A DNA stretch of 64,000 nt from JBBARC01 sp040400005 (lineage in GTDB: Bacteria > Pseudomonadota > Alphaproteobacteria > Acetobacterales > Acetobacteraceae), in contig JBBARC010000001.1 of the NCBI GenBank assembly GCA_040400005.1, positions 186,001 through 250,000 on the forward strand, read 5' to 3'. This document shows, piece after piece, positions 54,472 to 61,967 of this stretch (its first letter is position 1; the number at the start of each line of letters is the position of its first letter). Under the pieces are notes generated by a model. It worked only from the letters and a program-made list of their open reading frames with translations, had not been told where the DNA came from and made no database searches. Position numbers and translations under genes: made by a program.

Positions 54472-54984
54472 TCATGCCGGCGGTGGCGGTGGCGGTGGCG
54501 GAACATCAGCGCCGCCCATGTCAGGCCGATCATCAAGCGGCGGGCGTGGCGGGCGGGCGGCTATATCGCGCAGCATATCCGCCTCGCCGGCACTGATTTT
54601 GCCCGCTTTCAGCGCGACCGTAATGGCCGCCAAATCCGCCGTCCGCATGGCGCCAAAAAACTTGACGGGCGCGATATCGTAATACCGTAACGCTGCCGCC
54701 ATCCCCCAAGTGCGCACAAATCGCATAATCTCTGCACGCGGCGTTACTGCAAGCAAATCACGCAGCACGTCCACCTCGCGCGCGCGTCGCTCAAGGCTGT
54801 CCACAGATAATCCGTGCCCGCGCTGGGGTGGTGGTGGCGGGGGCGGGGGCATCTGCGCGGCCGCCTGGCCCATTCCTAACGGCACCAGCACCGCCACGAT
54901 CGATGCCCAGACCACTAACCGCCCAGCTAACCGCCCAGCTAAATGCCCAGGTAAATGCCCAGGTAAATGCCCAGTGGATATCAT
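54472..54984 (-). CDS. Proline-rich periplasmic protein with repeat-bearing signal peptide
   Basis: 170 residues from the ATG at 54984. The N-terminus MISTGHLPGHLPGHLAGRLAGRL is encoded by 12-bp repeats; a hydrophobic stretch and the cleavage site GQAAAQ follow. The mature protein starts PPPPPPPP, has a helical centre (SLERRAREVDVLRDLLAVTPRAEIMRFVRTWGMAAALRYYDIAPVKFFGAM, IAVALKAGKISAGEADMLRDI-like) and ends PPPPPPPPA. It is not a family I recognise. It lies just upstream of the kinase gene on the same strand and shares its polyproline feature, so it may be the kinase's periplasmic accessory or target. Confidence 0.72.
   Translation of the reverse strand: MISTGHLPGHLPGHLAGRLAGRLVVWASIVAVLVPLGMGQAAAQMPPPPPPPPQRGHGLSVDSLERRAREVDVLRDLLAVTPRAEIMRFVRTWGMAAALRYYDIAPVKFFGAMRTADLAAITVALKAGKISAGEADMLRDIAARPPRPPLDDRPDMGGADVPPPPPPPPA
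54914..54972. repeat. 12-bp tandem repeat in the signal-peptide coding region
   Basis: Units AGCTAACCGCCC, AGCTAAATGCCC, AGGTAAATGCCC, AGGTAAATGCCC begin at 54925, 54937, 54949 and 54961, with a partial unit at 54914. On the minus strand they encode repeated Gly-His-Leu-Pro / Gly-Arg-Leu-Ala. The 12-base unit keeps frame, so copy changes would lengthen or shorten the n-region without a frameshift. Confidence 0.88.
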
Positions 54985-55147
54985 GCTCGCTCGTGCTCCC
55001 TCATCACCCCGGGCGCGCCGGCCAATTGCCAGCGCCTCAACCCGCAGAGCCGAAACCCGATGCGGCAGGTGATGGTGCCAAACTGTGCCGCCGTGATGGA
55101 GCAATTATGGAGACTGCAAAAATAGCAATGCCATGCCCGGCCCGCGG

Positions 55148-55654
55148 TTACCCACCCGCCCAGCGTGCCAGCAAATCCACCACGGCCTGGGCCGATACAT
55201 GGCGCGCATCGGCCAGGCCAAACACCTCGCTACCATTCACCAATCGCCCACCGGGGGTCACCACCAGCACGGTGGGCACCGCGGTGATGGTCACGCCATA
55301 GCGCGCGGCAATGTCCAGGTTACGATCTTTGCGGCCAACATCGATCATCACCGGCACAAAACTATCGCGCACCCAGTTAGCCACCGCCGGTATCGCCAGC
55401 ACCCCGCCCAACATGCGGCAATCGGGGCACCAATTGCCGCCAAAATCCAGCAGCACCGGTTTGCCGGTGCGCCGGCCTTCGGCAAACGCCAGCACCACCG
55501 CCTGATGCGCATCCGCATCGGGGTCGTAGGGCGCGGCGATCGGCACCGCCAACCCGGCGGGCAGCACCGGCACGGTCGTGGGCGGCCCCGCCGCCATCAA
55601 GCTCAGTGCCCCCAGCCCCACCCCGCGCCGGGACAACCCCAGCCGTTTAGCCAA
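55148..55654 (-). CDS. Tat-exported thioredoxin-like protein
   Basis: About 168 residues if it starts at TTG 55654, eight bases into the end of the MaoC gene; an ATG at 55762 in frame lies well inside that gene. The N-terminus LAKRLGLSRRGVGLGALSLM has a Tat-like twin Arg. The thioredoxin active site is GNWCPDCRMLGGVL, with cis-Pro region TAVPTVLVV. A redox or reductase role in the periplasm is likely. The start codon is the weak point. Confidence 0.78.
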   Translation of the reverse strand: MAKRLGLSRRGVGLGALSLMAAGPPTTVPVLPAGLAVPIAAPYDPDADAHQAVVLAFAEGRRTGKPVLLDFGGNWCPDCRMLGGVLAIPAVANWVRDSFVPVMIDVGRKDRNLDIAARYGVTITAVPTVLVVTPGGRLVNGSEVFGLADARHVSAQAVVDLLARWAGG

Positions 55655-56099
55655 ACGCCATGGCCAGCGATACCGCCACCAGGGCCGGTTTTGCCTCGCC
55701 TTCAATTTCCACCGTGTTCTCGGTCGAAAACAGCACCCGACCAGGGCCTTTATCGTCCGCACTCAACATTTTTATGCGGTTGCGAATGCGTTTGCCGGCC
55801 CGCACCGGGGTCAGAAACCGCACCTTATCCGACCCATAATTCAACGCCGCCGTAATCGGCAGCCCGGTTTTCCAAATCGGCTCGCTCAACATCGGGATCA
55901 GCGATAGGGTCAGGTAGCCATGCGCAATGGTGCCACCAAACGGCCCGTTAGCGGCTTTTTCCACATCCACGTGAATCCACTGATGATCGCCGGTGCACTC
56001 AGCAAAGGCGTTGATGCGGTCCTGATCGACCAGCACCCAATCCGACACCCCCAATTCCTGCCCCACCCGCGATGTCAATTCCGTCAACAAATCAGCCAT
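55647..56099 (-). CDS. MaoC-family (R)-specific enoyl-CoA hydratase-like protein
   Basis: 150 residues. The hot-dog hydratase signature is strong: DQDRINAFAECTGDHQWIHVDVEKAANGPFGGTIAHGYLTLSLIP, with the D/H dyad in CTGDHQWIH. The C-terminal half keeps YGSDKVRFLTPVRAGKRIRNRI. Family members hydrate enoyl-CoA to (R)-3-hydroxyacyl-CoA and can feed PHA synthesis, which fits the phaC and phasin genes in this window. Its stop overlaps the proposed start of the thioredoxin-like gene. Confidence 0.92.
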   Translation of the reverse strand: MADLLTELTSRVGQELGVSDWVLVDQDRINAFAECTGDHQWIHVDVEKAANGPFGGTIAHGYLTLSLIPMLSEPIWKTGLPITAALNYGSDKVRFLTPVRAGKRIRNRIKMLSADDKGPGRVLFSTENTVEIEGEAKPALVAVSLAMAFG

Positions 56100-56167
56100 A
56101 GATCGTGTCCCCTAGGTAAAATGAGTGTTGGTGTACCCTGCCGCCACGGCCAAAGGCCCAAACGTAC

Positions 56168-56204
56168 AAAAGTCTTTTTGCTTCTTTTTCTTCAGAAAAA
56201 GAAG
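56168..56204. repeat. 37-bp T-rich palindromic element, copy 1
   Basis: Begins AAAAGTCTTTTTG and contains CTTCTTTTTC, loop TTCA, GAAAAAGAAG (perfect 10-base stem). An identical 37-base sequence lies inverted at 61855-61891. This copy is in the promoter region between the divergent MaoC and BchO-like genes. Confidence 0.9.
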
Positions 56205-56278
56205 AGTCTTCCCCCATATGTCAACGCCACGCCTTTTACGGCATGCATAACGGCGTAAGACCACAGATAAGGCGCACC

Positions 56279-57133
56279 ATGTTAAATTGGGCAAGGGATG
56301 GCGGCGATTGGCCGAACCGCGAAGCAAGCAGTTTTGTTGATGCCGGCGGTTTGCGCTTTCACGTGCAAATCATGGGGCAAGGGCCGGTGCTGCTGCTGCT
56401 GCACGGCACCGGTGCTGCCAGCCACAGTTTTCGCGATTTAGCCCCCGATCTGGCGCAAGATTTCACCGTCGTGGTGCCCGACCTGCCCGGCCATGGGTTT
56501 AGCGAATCGCCTGGCTCGCCGCAGATGGCACTAAACCCAATGGCCAAGGCGGTAGCCGATTTGCTCGCGGTGCTCGGCCTGTCGCCGGCCGCGGTGGTGG
56601 GCCATTCGGCCGGCGCCGCGATCGGCGCCCGTATGATCCTAGATGGCACGATTTCCCCATCCCGCCTGATCAGCCTCAACGGCGCACTCTTACCGATACC
56701 CGGTATGACCGGCGCGTTTTACGGGTCGATGGCCAAAATGATGGCACTGATGCCCGGCATGCCGTGGTTTTTTGCCTTTGGCGCGCAGGATCGCACAACC
56801 CTTGCCAGCATGATCGAAAGCACCGGCTCGCGGCTCGACCCGCGCGGCCTATCGCTCTACCGGCGGCTGCTGAAAAACCCGATGCTGATGTCCAACGTGC
56901 TGGGCATGATGGCCAATTGGGATCTCGATCAGCTTGCCGCAGACCTACCGCGTTTGGGTCAACGCCTGATGCTGGTTGTGGCCGACGGCGATCGTGCCGT
57001 GCCGCCCAAAGTTGCCGCCAAAATTGCCCGCCTAGTGCCCGGCGCGCAAACCGTTTTCCAGCCGGGCCTAGGCCATTTATCCCATGAGGAAGACCCCGCC
57101 GGCACGGCCGCCCTGATCCGGGCCGCCGTATAG
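56279..57133 (+). CDS. bchO: BchO-like alpha/beta-fold hydrolase
   Basis: 284 residues from the ATG at 56279; the upstream Met at 56243 would add only a basic tail. The N-terminus WARDGGDWPNREASSFVDAGGLRFHVQIMGQGPVLLLLHGTGAASHSFRDLAP is diagnostic of BchO, the putative magnesium-chelatase accessory protein. Oxyanion HGTG, nucleophile Ser near 110 in GHSAG, Asp in VADGDRAVP and His in GLGHLSHEED form a complete triad. Other blocks ISLNGALLPI and GMMANWDLDQLAADLPRL also match. Normally it is in photosynthesis clusters with bchD/bchI; none are visible here. The exact reaction of BchO is not known. Confidence 0.88.
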   Translation: MLNWARDGGDWPNREASSFVDAGGLRFHVQIMGQGPVLLLLHGTGAASHSFRDLAPDLAQDFTVVVPDLPGHGFSESPGSPQMALNPMAKAVADLLAVLGLSPAAVVGHSAGAAIGARMILDGTISPSRLISLNGALLPIPGMTGAFYGSMAKMMALMPGMPWFFAFGAQDRTTLASMIESTGSRLDPRGLSLYRRLLKNPMLMSNVLGMMANWDLDQLAADLPRLGQRLMLVVADGDRAVPPKVAAKIARLVPGAQTVFQPGLGHLSHEEDPAGTAALIRAAV

Positions 57134-57141
57134 AGCGCGGT

Positions 57142-57516
57142 TTATTTTAGGGTTTCGAGATACGCGATCAGGTTTTGCCGGTCGCTATCAACCGCAACCC
57201 CAGCAAACGCCATTTTGGTGCCAGGAACAACCTTCATCGGGCCGGTGAGATAAACGTCCAGATTTTCGGGCGTCCACACCTTGTTATAGGCCTTCATCGC
57301 AGTGGAATAGTTGTAGCCATCGACGCTTCCACTGGCCCGGCCCACCACACCATACAAGGTTGGCCCGATTTTAGTGCGCCCGGCTTCGGCCGAATGGCAC
57401 AGGCCACAGCGCGCAAACACGGTTTTTCCGGCCGCCGCATCGCCAGCAGCCCAAGCTGGCGCCGCCAACACAGCCAAACTTAGCATCGCCGCACTCAGTA
57501 TCATCACCCGTGTCAT
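57142..57516 (-). CDS. Class I c-type cytochrome, periplasmic
   Basis: 124 residues from the ATG at 57516, chosen because it begins with a standard signal peptide (MTRVMILSAAMLSLAVLAAP, cleavage at AWA-AG). Heme attaches at CGLCH (Cys37, Cys40, His41), with KIGPTLYGVVGR and the distal Met in PGTKMAF. It ends IAYLETLK. This is a soluble c2/c550-like electron carrier. It is convergent with bchO and co-oriented with mlaC-mlaA. Its electron partners are unknown. Confidence 0.95.
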   Translation of the reverse strand: MTRVMILSAAMLSLAVLAAPAWAAGDAAAGKTVFARCGLCHSAEAGRTKIGPTLYGVVGRASGSVDGYNYSTAMKAYNKVWTPENLDVYLTGPMKVVPGTKMAFAGVAVDSDRQNLIAYLETLK

Positions 57517-57593
57517 CACTTTGGCTCCTTTAGGGTTCGCGGTGCAGTTTACCTGAACGCACGCCAAAATCGTTGTCTTAAGTCAAGCCGGGA

Positions 57594-58202
57594 TCAGCTT
57601 TTGCGCTCCAGCTTCCGTGCCATCGCCTCAATCAACGCATCGATGTCGCCGCTATGGCCGCTCAGGAAGCTGCCATAATCATTGCGCTGTGTCAGCCGCA
57701 TGCTGGTGCCTTCGGCAATCACATCAATAATTAACGGCGCGCCGCTTTTGCTGCTAATCACCCATTGCACATCGGCGGTCGGCGCATTGGGCCGCACAAT
57801 GGTGGTGTTCACCGCCACATCATCACCCAGCGGGCGGGCATCCTTAATGGTGTAGCTAACGCCCTGATATTCGCCCAAATGGCCGCTGATGCTTTTCAGC
57901 AGCACACGGTGAAACACTAGGGTGTAACGCGCCTGCTGGTCTGGGGTTGCTTTGGCCCAGAACCGGCCCAGGCAAAACCGCGCAATCGCCGCCACATCAA
58001 CATGCCGTTCGATCGTTGGTTTCAGCAGCGCGGTTTTTTGGTCATTCGGCGCCGGCCCGTTCACCACGGCGACCAGTTCCTGGCCAAATTGGGTGGTAAA
58101 CGCCGTCACCTCAGGCGATGCGGCGCGCAACGGCTGACTAAAGGCGGCTAAGCACAAAAAACCTGTCAGCACCAAAGCTGCACGGCGGGTGGTAATGAGC
58201 AT
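57594..58202 (-). CDS. mlaC: MlaC/Ttg2D phospholipid-binding periplasmic protein
   Basis: 202 residues. A signal peptide (MLITTRRAALVLTGFLCLAA, ending LRAA) precedes the MlaC domain: ERHVDVAAIARFCLGRFWAKATPDQQARYTLVFHRVLLKSISGHLGEYQG and VQWVISSKSGAPLIIDVIAEGTSMRLTQRNDYGSFL. MlaC shuttles phospholipids between the outer-membrane MlaA complex and the MlaFEDB transporter to keep lipid asymmetry. It directly follows mlaA here; mlaFEDB must be elsewhere. Confidence 0.95.
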   Translation of the reverse strand: MLITTRRAALVLTGFLCLAAFSQPLRAASPEVTAFTTQFGQELVAVVNGPAPNDQKTALLKPTIERHVDVAAIARFCLGRFWAKATPDQQARYTLVFHRVLLKSISGHLGEYQGVSYTIKDARPLGDDVAVNTTIVRPNAPTADVQWVISSKSGAPLIIDVIAEGTSMRLTQRNDYGSFLSGHSGDIDALIEAMARKLERKS

Positions 58203-58243
58203 GTCGTCAGTTTCTCGCTTAAAAATAATGTCTGCGCCTAATC

Positions 58244-59005
58244 TCAGCGGGTATCCCCGCGGGCCGCATCAATGCCAGATTGCGCGTTCTGGCGGTATAA
58301 ACTGCGCAAAGTCGCATAAGGATCCAAGGCGCTTGCTTTTATCCGATCAAGGTCGGTCAGCAGCGAAGACCGCGTATCCAGCACGCCTAAGCCAAATTTG
58401 GCGTAGCTCAGGGTTGCCAGGCCCTGCCCGCTGGGGGTCCAGGTAAACGGATCAGCCGCCATATCGCCGCCAAACCCCACAACGGCGCGCGGGCTAGATG
58501 GGCCCAGCACCGGCAGAAACAGAAACGGCCCCGATGGAATGCCCCACACCCCAAGCGTTGTGTTAAAATCAGCATCGTGCCCGGCAAGCCCGAGCGATTT
58601 GGCGATATCGAACAAGCCGCCCACACCCAGCAGTGAATTAACCGTAAAGCGCCACAGCGTAATCGCCGCCCGCTTGGGGTTGCCCTCGGCGATGTCGTTG
58701 ACGAAAACCGTGGTAGATCCCAAATTATTCAGCACATTGTGCACGCCATTGCGGGCCGGGCGCGGCACCGCCCACACATAGGCCACCGCCACCGGGCGAA
58801 TGGCATACGTATCCAGCGCGTCGTTCACCTTATAAAAAACGCGGTTAGTCGGTTCTAACGGGTCATTGGTTTCGCGAAATTCGGCAACCGCTTCGGGGTC
58901 GCTGGCCGGCGGCGGCGTGGCGCACGCCGCCAGTGCTAAGCCCACCACGGCAAAGCTTGCAAAATTCAACGCAAGGCGGCGAAACGGCCGATTGGCAAGC
59001 GACAT
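58244..59005 (-). CDS. mlaA: MlaA/VacJ outer-membrane lipoprotein
   Basis: 253 residues from the ATG at 59005. The lipobox LALAAC marks an outer-membrane lipoprotein. The MlaA signature is full: NDPLEPTNRVFYKVNDALDTYAIRPVAVAYVWAVPRPARNGVHNVLNNLGSTTVFVNDIAEGN, then FTVNSLLGVGGLFDIAKSLGL and GVWGIPSGPFLFLPVLGPSSPR. It removes mislocalised phospholipids from the outer leaflet. It forms a two-gene unit with mlaC. Confidence 0.96.
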   Translation of the reverse strand: MSLANRPFRRLALNFASFAVVGLALAACATPPPASDPEAVAEFRETNDPLEPTNRVFYKVNDALDTYAIRPVAVAYVWAVPRPARNGVHNVLNNLGSTTVFVNDIAEGNPKRAAITLWRFTVNSLLGVGGLFDIAKSLGLAGHDADFNTTLGVWGIPSGPFLFLPVLGPSSPRAVVGFGGDMAADPFTWTPSGQGLATLSYAKFGLGVLDTRSSLLTDLDRIKASALDPYATLRSLYRQNAQSGIDAARGDTR

Positions 59006-59168
59006 ATCAAAACCTTTATCGCGGCCAATCGGGGCTGCATCCGTGGGGTAACCAAATAGCACACGCCCGGTTTGCTGCAACGCGGCCGCACACATCAAAT
59101 TGCCCCCTTGAAGTGGGGCGACACATCCTAACTTGCAACCAAGACCCTTCCCACCGCATGAACGCCAA

Positions 59169-60113
59169 ATGAACTCTGTGCCAATCCCCCCCGCCGCCGC
59201 TCGCGATGATCGCGATGATCGTCACCAGTCTGCGCGCCTGCTGCGCCTGCCCGACCACGCGGCTGCCGCACCAGCCCTAAGCTTTGAGTTTTTCCCGCCA
59301 CGCACCGAGGCGCTAGAAGCCCAATTGTGGCAGTGCATCGATCGCCTAGCACCGCTCGCCCCCCGCTTTGTCTCGGTCACCTACGGCGCCGGCGGCACCA
59401 CCCAAGCCCGCACCCACGCAACCGTTACCCGCATCGTGCGCGAAACCGCCCTTACGCCTGCCGCCCACCTCACCTGCGTCGGCGCCGAACGGGGTGCCGT
59501 GGATGATGTCGCCCGTGCTTATTGGGATAGCGGCGTGCGCCATATCGTCGCCTTGCGCGGCGATGTCCCCGGCGGCGGCGCCTACCAGCCGCACCCGCAA
59601 GGCTACGCCTACGCGGCCGATTTGGTCGCCGGCCTAAAACGCATCGGTGATTTTGAAATTTCAGTGGCAGCCTACCCCGAAACCCACCCCGAGGCTGCAA
59701 CCCGAACCGCCGACCTCGATAATCTGAAACGCAAACTTGATGCCGGCGCCACCCGCGCCATCACCCAGTATTTCTTTGATGCCGACATGTATTTGCGCTT
59801 CATGGACCGGTGCGCCGCCGCCGGCATCACCACCCCTATCGTGCCCGGCATCATGCCGGTCAGTAATTTTGAAACCGCCAAAAAATTCTCCGCCGGCTGC
59901 GGCGCCACCATCCCCGCCTGGATGGAGCGGGTATTTGAAGGCACCGAACACGATCCCGAAACTCGCCGCATGGTCGCCGCCTTCGTCGCCGCCGAACAGG
60001 TGCGCGTGCTGCAAGCCAACGGCATCAGCGAATTTCATTTTTACACGCTAAACCGCCCCGACCTCACCTACGCCATCGCCCACATCCTGGGCGTGCGGCC
60101 CGTCACCGGTTAG
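59169..60113 (+). CDS. metF: Methylenetetrahydrofolate reductase
   Basis: 314 residues from the ATG at 59169 (a longer frame starts at 59133). The TIM-barrel family motifs are SFEFFPPRTEALEAQLW, FVSVTYGAGGTTQARTHATV, HLTCVGAERG, HIVALRGDVPGG, YPETHPEA, ITQYFFDADMYLRFMDRC and PGIMPVSNF. It reduces methylene-THF to methyl-THF for methionine synthesis. I see no SAM riboswitch in the 160-base upstream gap. A decayed acetyltransferase follows. Confidence 0.95.
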   Translation: MNSVPIPPAAARDDRDDRHQSARLLRLPDHAAAAPALSFEFFPPRTEALEAQLWQCIDRLAPLAPRFVSVTYGAGGTTQARTHATVTRIVRETALTPAAHLTCVGAERGAVDDVARAYWDSGVRHIVALRGDVPGGGAYQPHPQGYAYAADLVAGLKRIGDFEISVAAYPETHPEAATRTADLDNLKRKLDAGATRAITQYFFDADMYLRFMDRCAAAGITTPIVPGIMPVSNFETAKKFSAGCGATIPAWMERVFEGTEHDPETRRMVAAFVAAEQVRVLQANGISEFHFYTLNRPDLTYAIAHILGVRPVTG

Positions 60114-60119
60114 CCAAAA

Positions 60120-60397
60120 ATGATCACCACCAGCAGGCTTTTGCTGCGCCCCTGGCACGATCACGATATCGCCCCGTTTGCCGCGATGTGCGCCGACCCC
60201 GCGGTGATGGCTTTACCCGCTGCGGCTTGCCCGAACTCGTCGCCATGATCGTGCCAGCCCATCAAAATTCACGCGCGGTCGCGCAACGCTTAGGCATGGC
60301 CAGCAACGCCCGCGACGATTTCGACTATCCCGAAGCGGGCCTAAGCGATCCCCTGCGCCGCCATATGCTCTACCGCGTCACCGCACCCGTCATCTAG
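60120..60397 (+). pseudogene. Decayed GNAT acetyltransferase with internal deletion and frameshift
   Basis: The ATG at 60120 opens a GNAT-like start MITTSRLLLRPWHDHDIAPFAAMCADPAVM, after which the frame soon stops. In another frame from about 60208 the typical GNAT end appears: GLPELVAMIVPAHQNSRAVAQRLGMASNARDDFDYPEAG...DPLRRHMLYR. The middle (about 80-100 residues in RimJ/RimL-type relatives, including the acetyl-CoA loop) is missing. This is a dead remnant, adjacent to metF. Confidence 0.82.
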
Positions 60398-60555
60398 CAT
60401 CACATCCGCGTGTGCCTGCCCGCCCGCGCACGGTTTTGCACGCAGTGAGACACAAGCTGCACCCAGCGAGACGCTTTTACCCGCAACGCCATCTACACTC
60501 ACCGCTTAATCTGGCCGCCCCACCGGCCGCCAGTGTCGCGGGAGACATTTTTACC

Positions 60556-61845
60556 ATGCCGGCCAAAACCCCCAATCTGCGCACCATCACCCTAAGCCTG
60601 TGCCTGTGCAGCGCTGCCACCAGTGCCGGCGCCGTGCCCAGCCTGACCATCCTGCACAGCTTCGCCAATGATGGGTTGGAAGGCACCGCACCGCGCGCAA
60701 CTTTGGTCGCCGATCCCCAAGGTAATTTATACGGCACCAACACCTCGGCCGGCCTCAACACCTTCGGCACAATATTCAAACTCAGCAAACCGGCGCTGGC
60801 CGGCGCGCCCTGGGTTGCCTCCGTATTGCACGTGTTCGGCGGCAACGACGGCCGCTTCCCGGCCGGCGGCCTGGTGTTTTCCGGCGGCGCCCTGTACGGC
60901 GTCGCCCCCTATGGCGGCGCCCACGATCACGGCACGGTGTTTCAACTAACCCCCACCGGCGCCACCTGGTCGTTTAGCAAAATCTATGATTTTTCGGGCA
61001 TCGATGGTGATACCCCCAATGGCGACCTCACCGCCGACGCCTCCGGCAATATATTTGGCGCAACCTACGTCGGCGGATCTGGCCAGGGCACCGTGTTCGA
61101 ACTCTCCCCGCCTCCCGCCGGCACCACCGTCTGGTCGTTCAACACACTGCATTATTTCAGCGCCGCCTACGTGCCAGTAAAACACGCCATCATCGGCGAT
61201 GCGGTTAACCCGCTGGGGTCGGTCATGCTGGGCGCCGACGGCGCCCTGTATGGTACCGGCCAAGGCGGCGGCGCCAAAGGGTTTGGCGCGGTGTTCCGCC
61301 TAGCCCCACCGGTAAACCCCGGCGATACCTGGACCGAAACCCTGATCTACAGCTTTGCCGGCGCAACCACCGGCACCGGCCCGGTGGGAAAACTCATCAC
61401 CAATGCCAGCGGCGCCATTTTCGGCACCGCCGCCTTTGGTGGCAGCGCAAACGCCGGCACGGTATTCAAATTAACCCCAACCGGCGCCACGTGGGCGTTT
61501 ACCCGCATCGCCAATTTTACCGGCATGCCCACCGACCTGCACCCCTTCGCAGGCCTAGTGTTCGGCAAAAACGGCGCCCTACTTGGCACCTCCTTCGATG
61601 GCGGCAACGGCAACCCGCTCGATGGCACGCATAACGGGTCGGGCACCATCTTTCAGCTCAAACCGTCCGCCAACCCAACCGGCTACACCAAAACCACCAT
61701 CTGGCAGTTTGCCACCACCGGGCTTGCCGGCTGGTACCCTCAGGCCGCCCTGATCGCCGGGCCCAAGGGCAGTTTTTATGGCACCACCACCGACGAAAAT
61801 TTTGTCGCCCGCGGGCAGGGCACTGTGTTTTCGTTTACGCCTTAG
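60556..61845 (+). CDS. Secreted GloVer-repeat (choice-of-anchor tandem repeat) protein
   Basis: 429 residues from the ATG at 60556 (GGGAGAC upstream). A signal peptide (to about ATSAGA) precedes seven or more repeats of the type LYGTxxxGGxxxxGTVFxLTPxG, e.g. NLYGTNTSAGLNTFGTIFKL, ALYGVAPYGGAHDHGTVFQL and IFGATYVGGSGQGTVFEL. The pattern is the GloVer repeat (TIGR03803), probably a beta-propeller-like extracellular domain of unknown function. It ends GTVFSFTP without anchor. No catalytic motif is seen. Confidence 0.88.
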   Translation: MPAKTPNLRTITLSLCLCSAATSAGAVPSLTILHSFANDGLEGTAPRATLVADPQGNLYGTNTSAGLNTFGTIFKLSKPALAGAPWVASVLHVFGGNDGRFPAGGLVFSGGALYGVAPYGGAHDHGTVFQLTPTGATWSFSKIYDFSGIDGDTPNGDLTADASGNIFGATYVGGSGQGTVFELSPPPAGTTVWSFNTLHYFSAAYVPVKHAIIGDAVNPLGSVMLGADGALYGTGQGGGAKGFGAVFRLAPPVNPGDTWTETLIYSFAGATTGTGPVGKLITNASGAIFGTAAFGGSANAGTVFKLTPTGATWAFTRIANFTGMPTDLHPFAGLVFGKNGALLGTSFDGGNGNPLDGTHNGSGTIFQLKPSANPTGYTKTTIWQFATTGLAGWYPQAALIAGPKGSFYGTTTDENFVARGQGTVFSFTP

Positions 61846-61854
61846 GGGAACAAC

Positions 61855-61891
61855 CTTCTTTTTCTGAAGAAAAAGAAGCAAAAAGACTTTT
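61855..61891. repeat. 37-bp T-rich palindromic element, copy 2 (inverted)
   Basis: Reverse complement of 56168-56204 without mismatch. It contains CTTCTTTTTC, loop TGAA, GAAAAAGAAG. It lies between the GloVer gene and the helicase, ten bases after the former's stop codon. No T-run follows on the plus strand, so it is not an ordinary terminator. Confidence 0.9.
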
Positions 61892-61967
61892 GGTATTTGG
61901 GGGCTAGGCGCGCGGCTACGCAGCGGTGCGCCTTGGCCGCGGGCTTTAGGCACTTTATAGCTTTGCG

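Noticed and set aside
54914..54972. CRISPR array
   Set aside because: Repeat units are 12 bases, directly abutting, without spacers, and lie within a coding region.
59006..59168. SAM riboswitch upstream of metF
   Set aside because: I looked for the conserved SAM-II or SAM-I elements in the short divergent gap with mlaA and found no fitting stem or core.
61855..61891. Plain Rho-independent terminator after the GloVer gene
   Set aside because: The stem is A/T-rich, followed by CAAAAAGAC rather than a T-run, and the identical element occurs in a promoter region at 56168.
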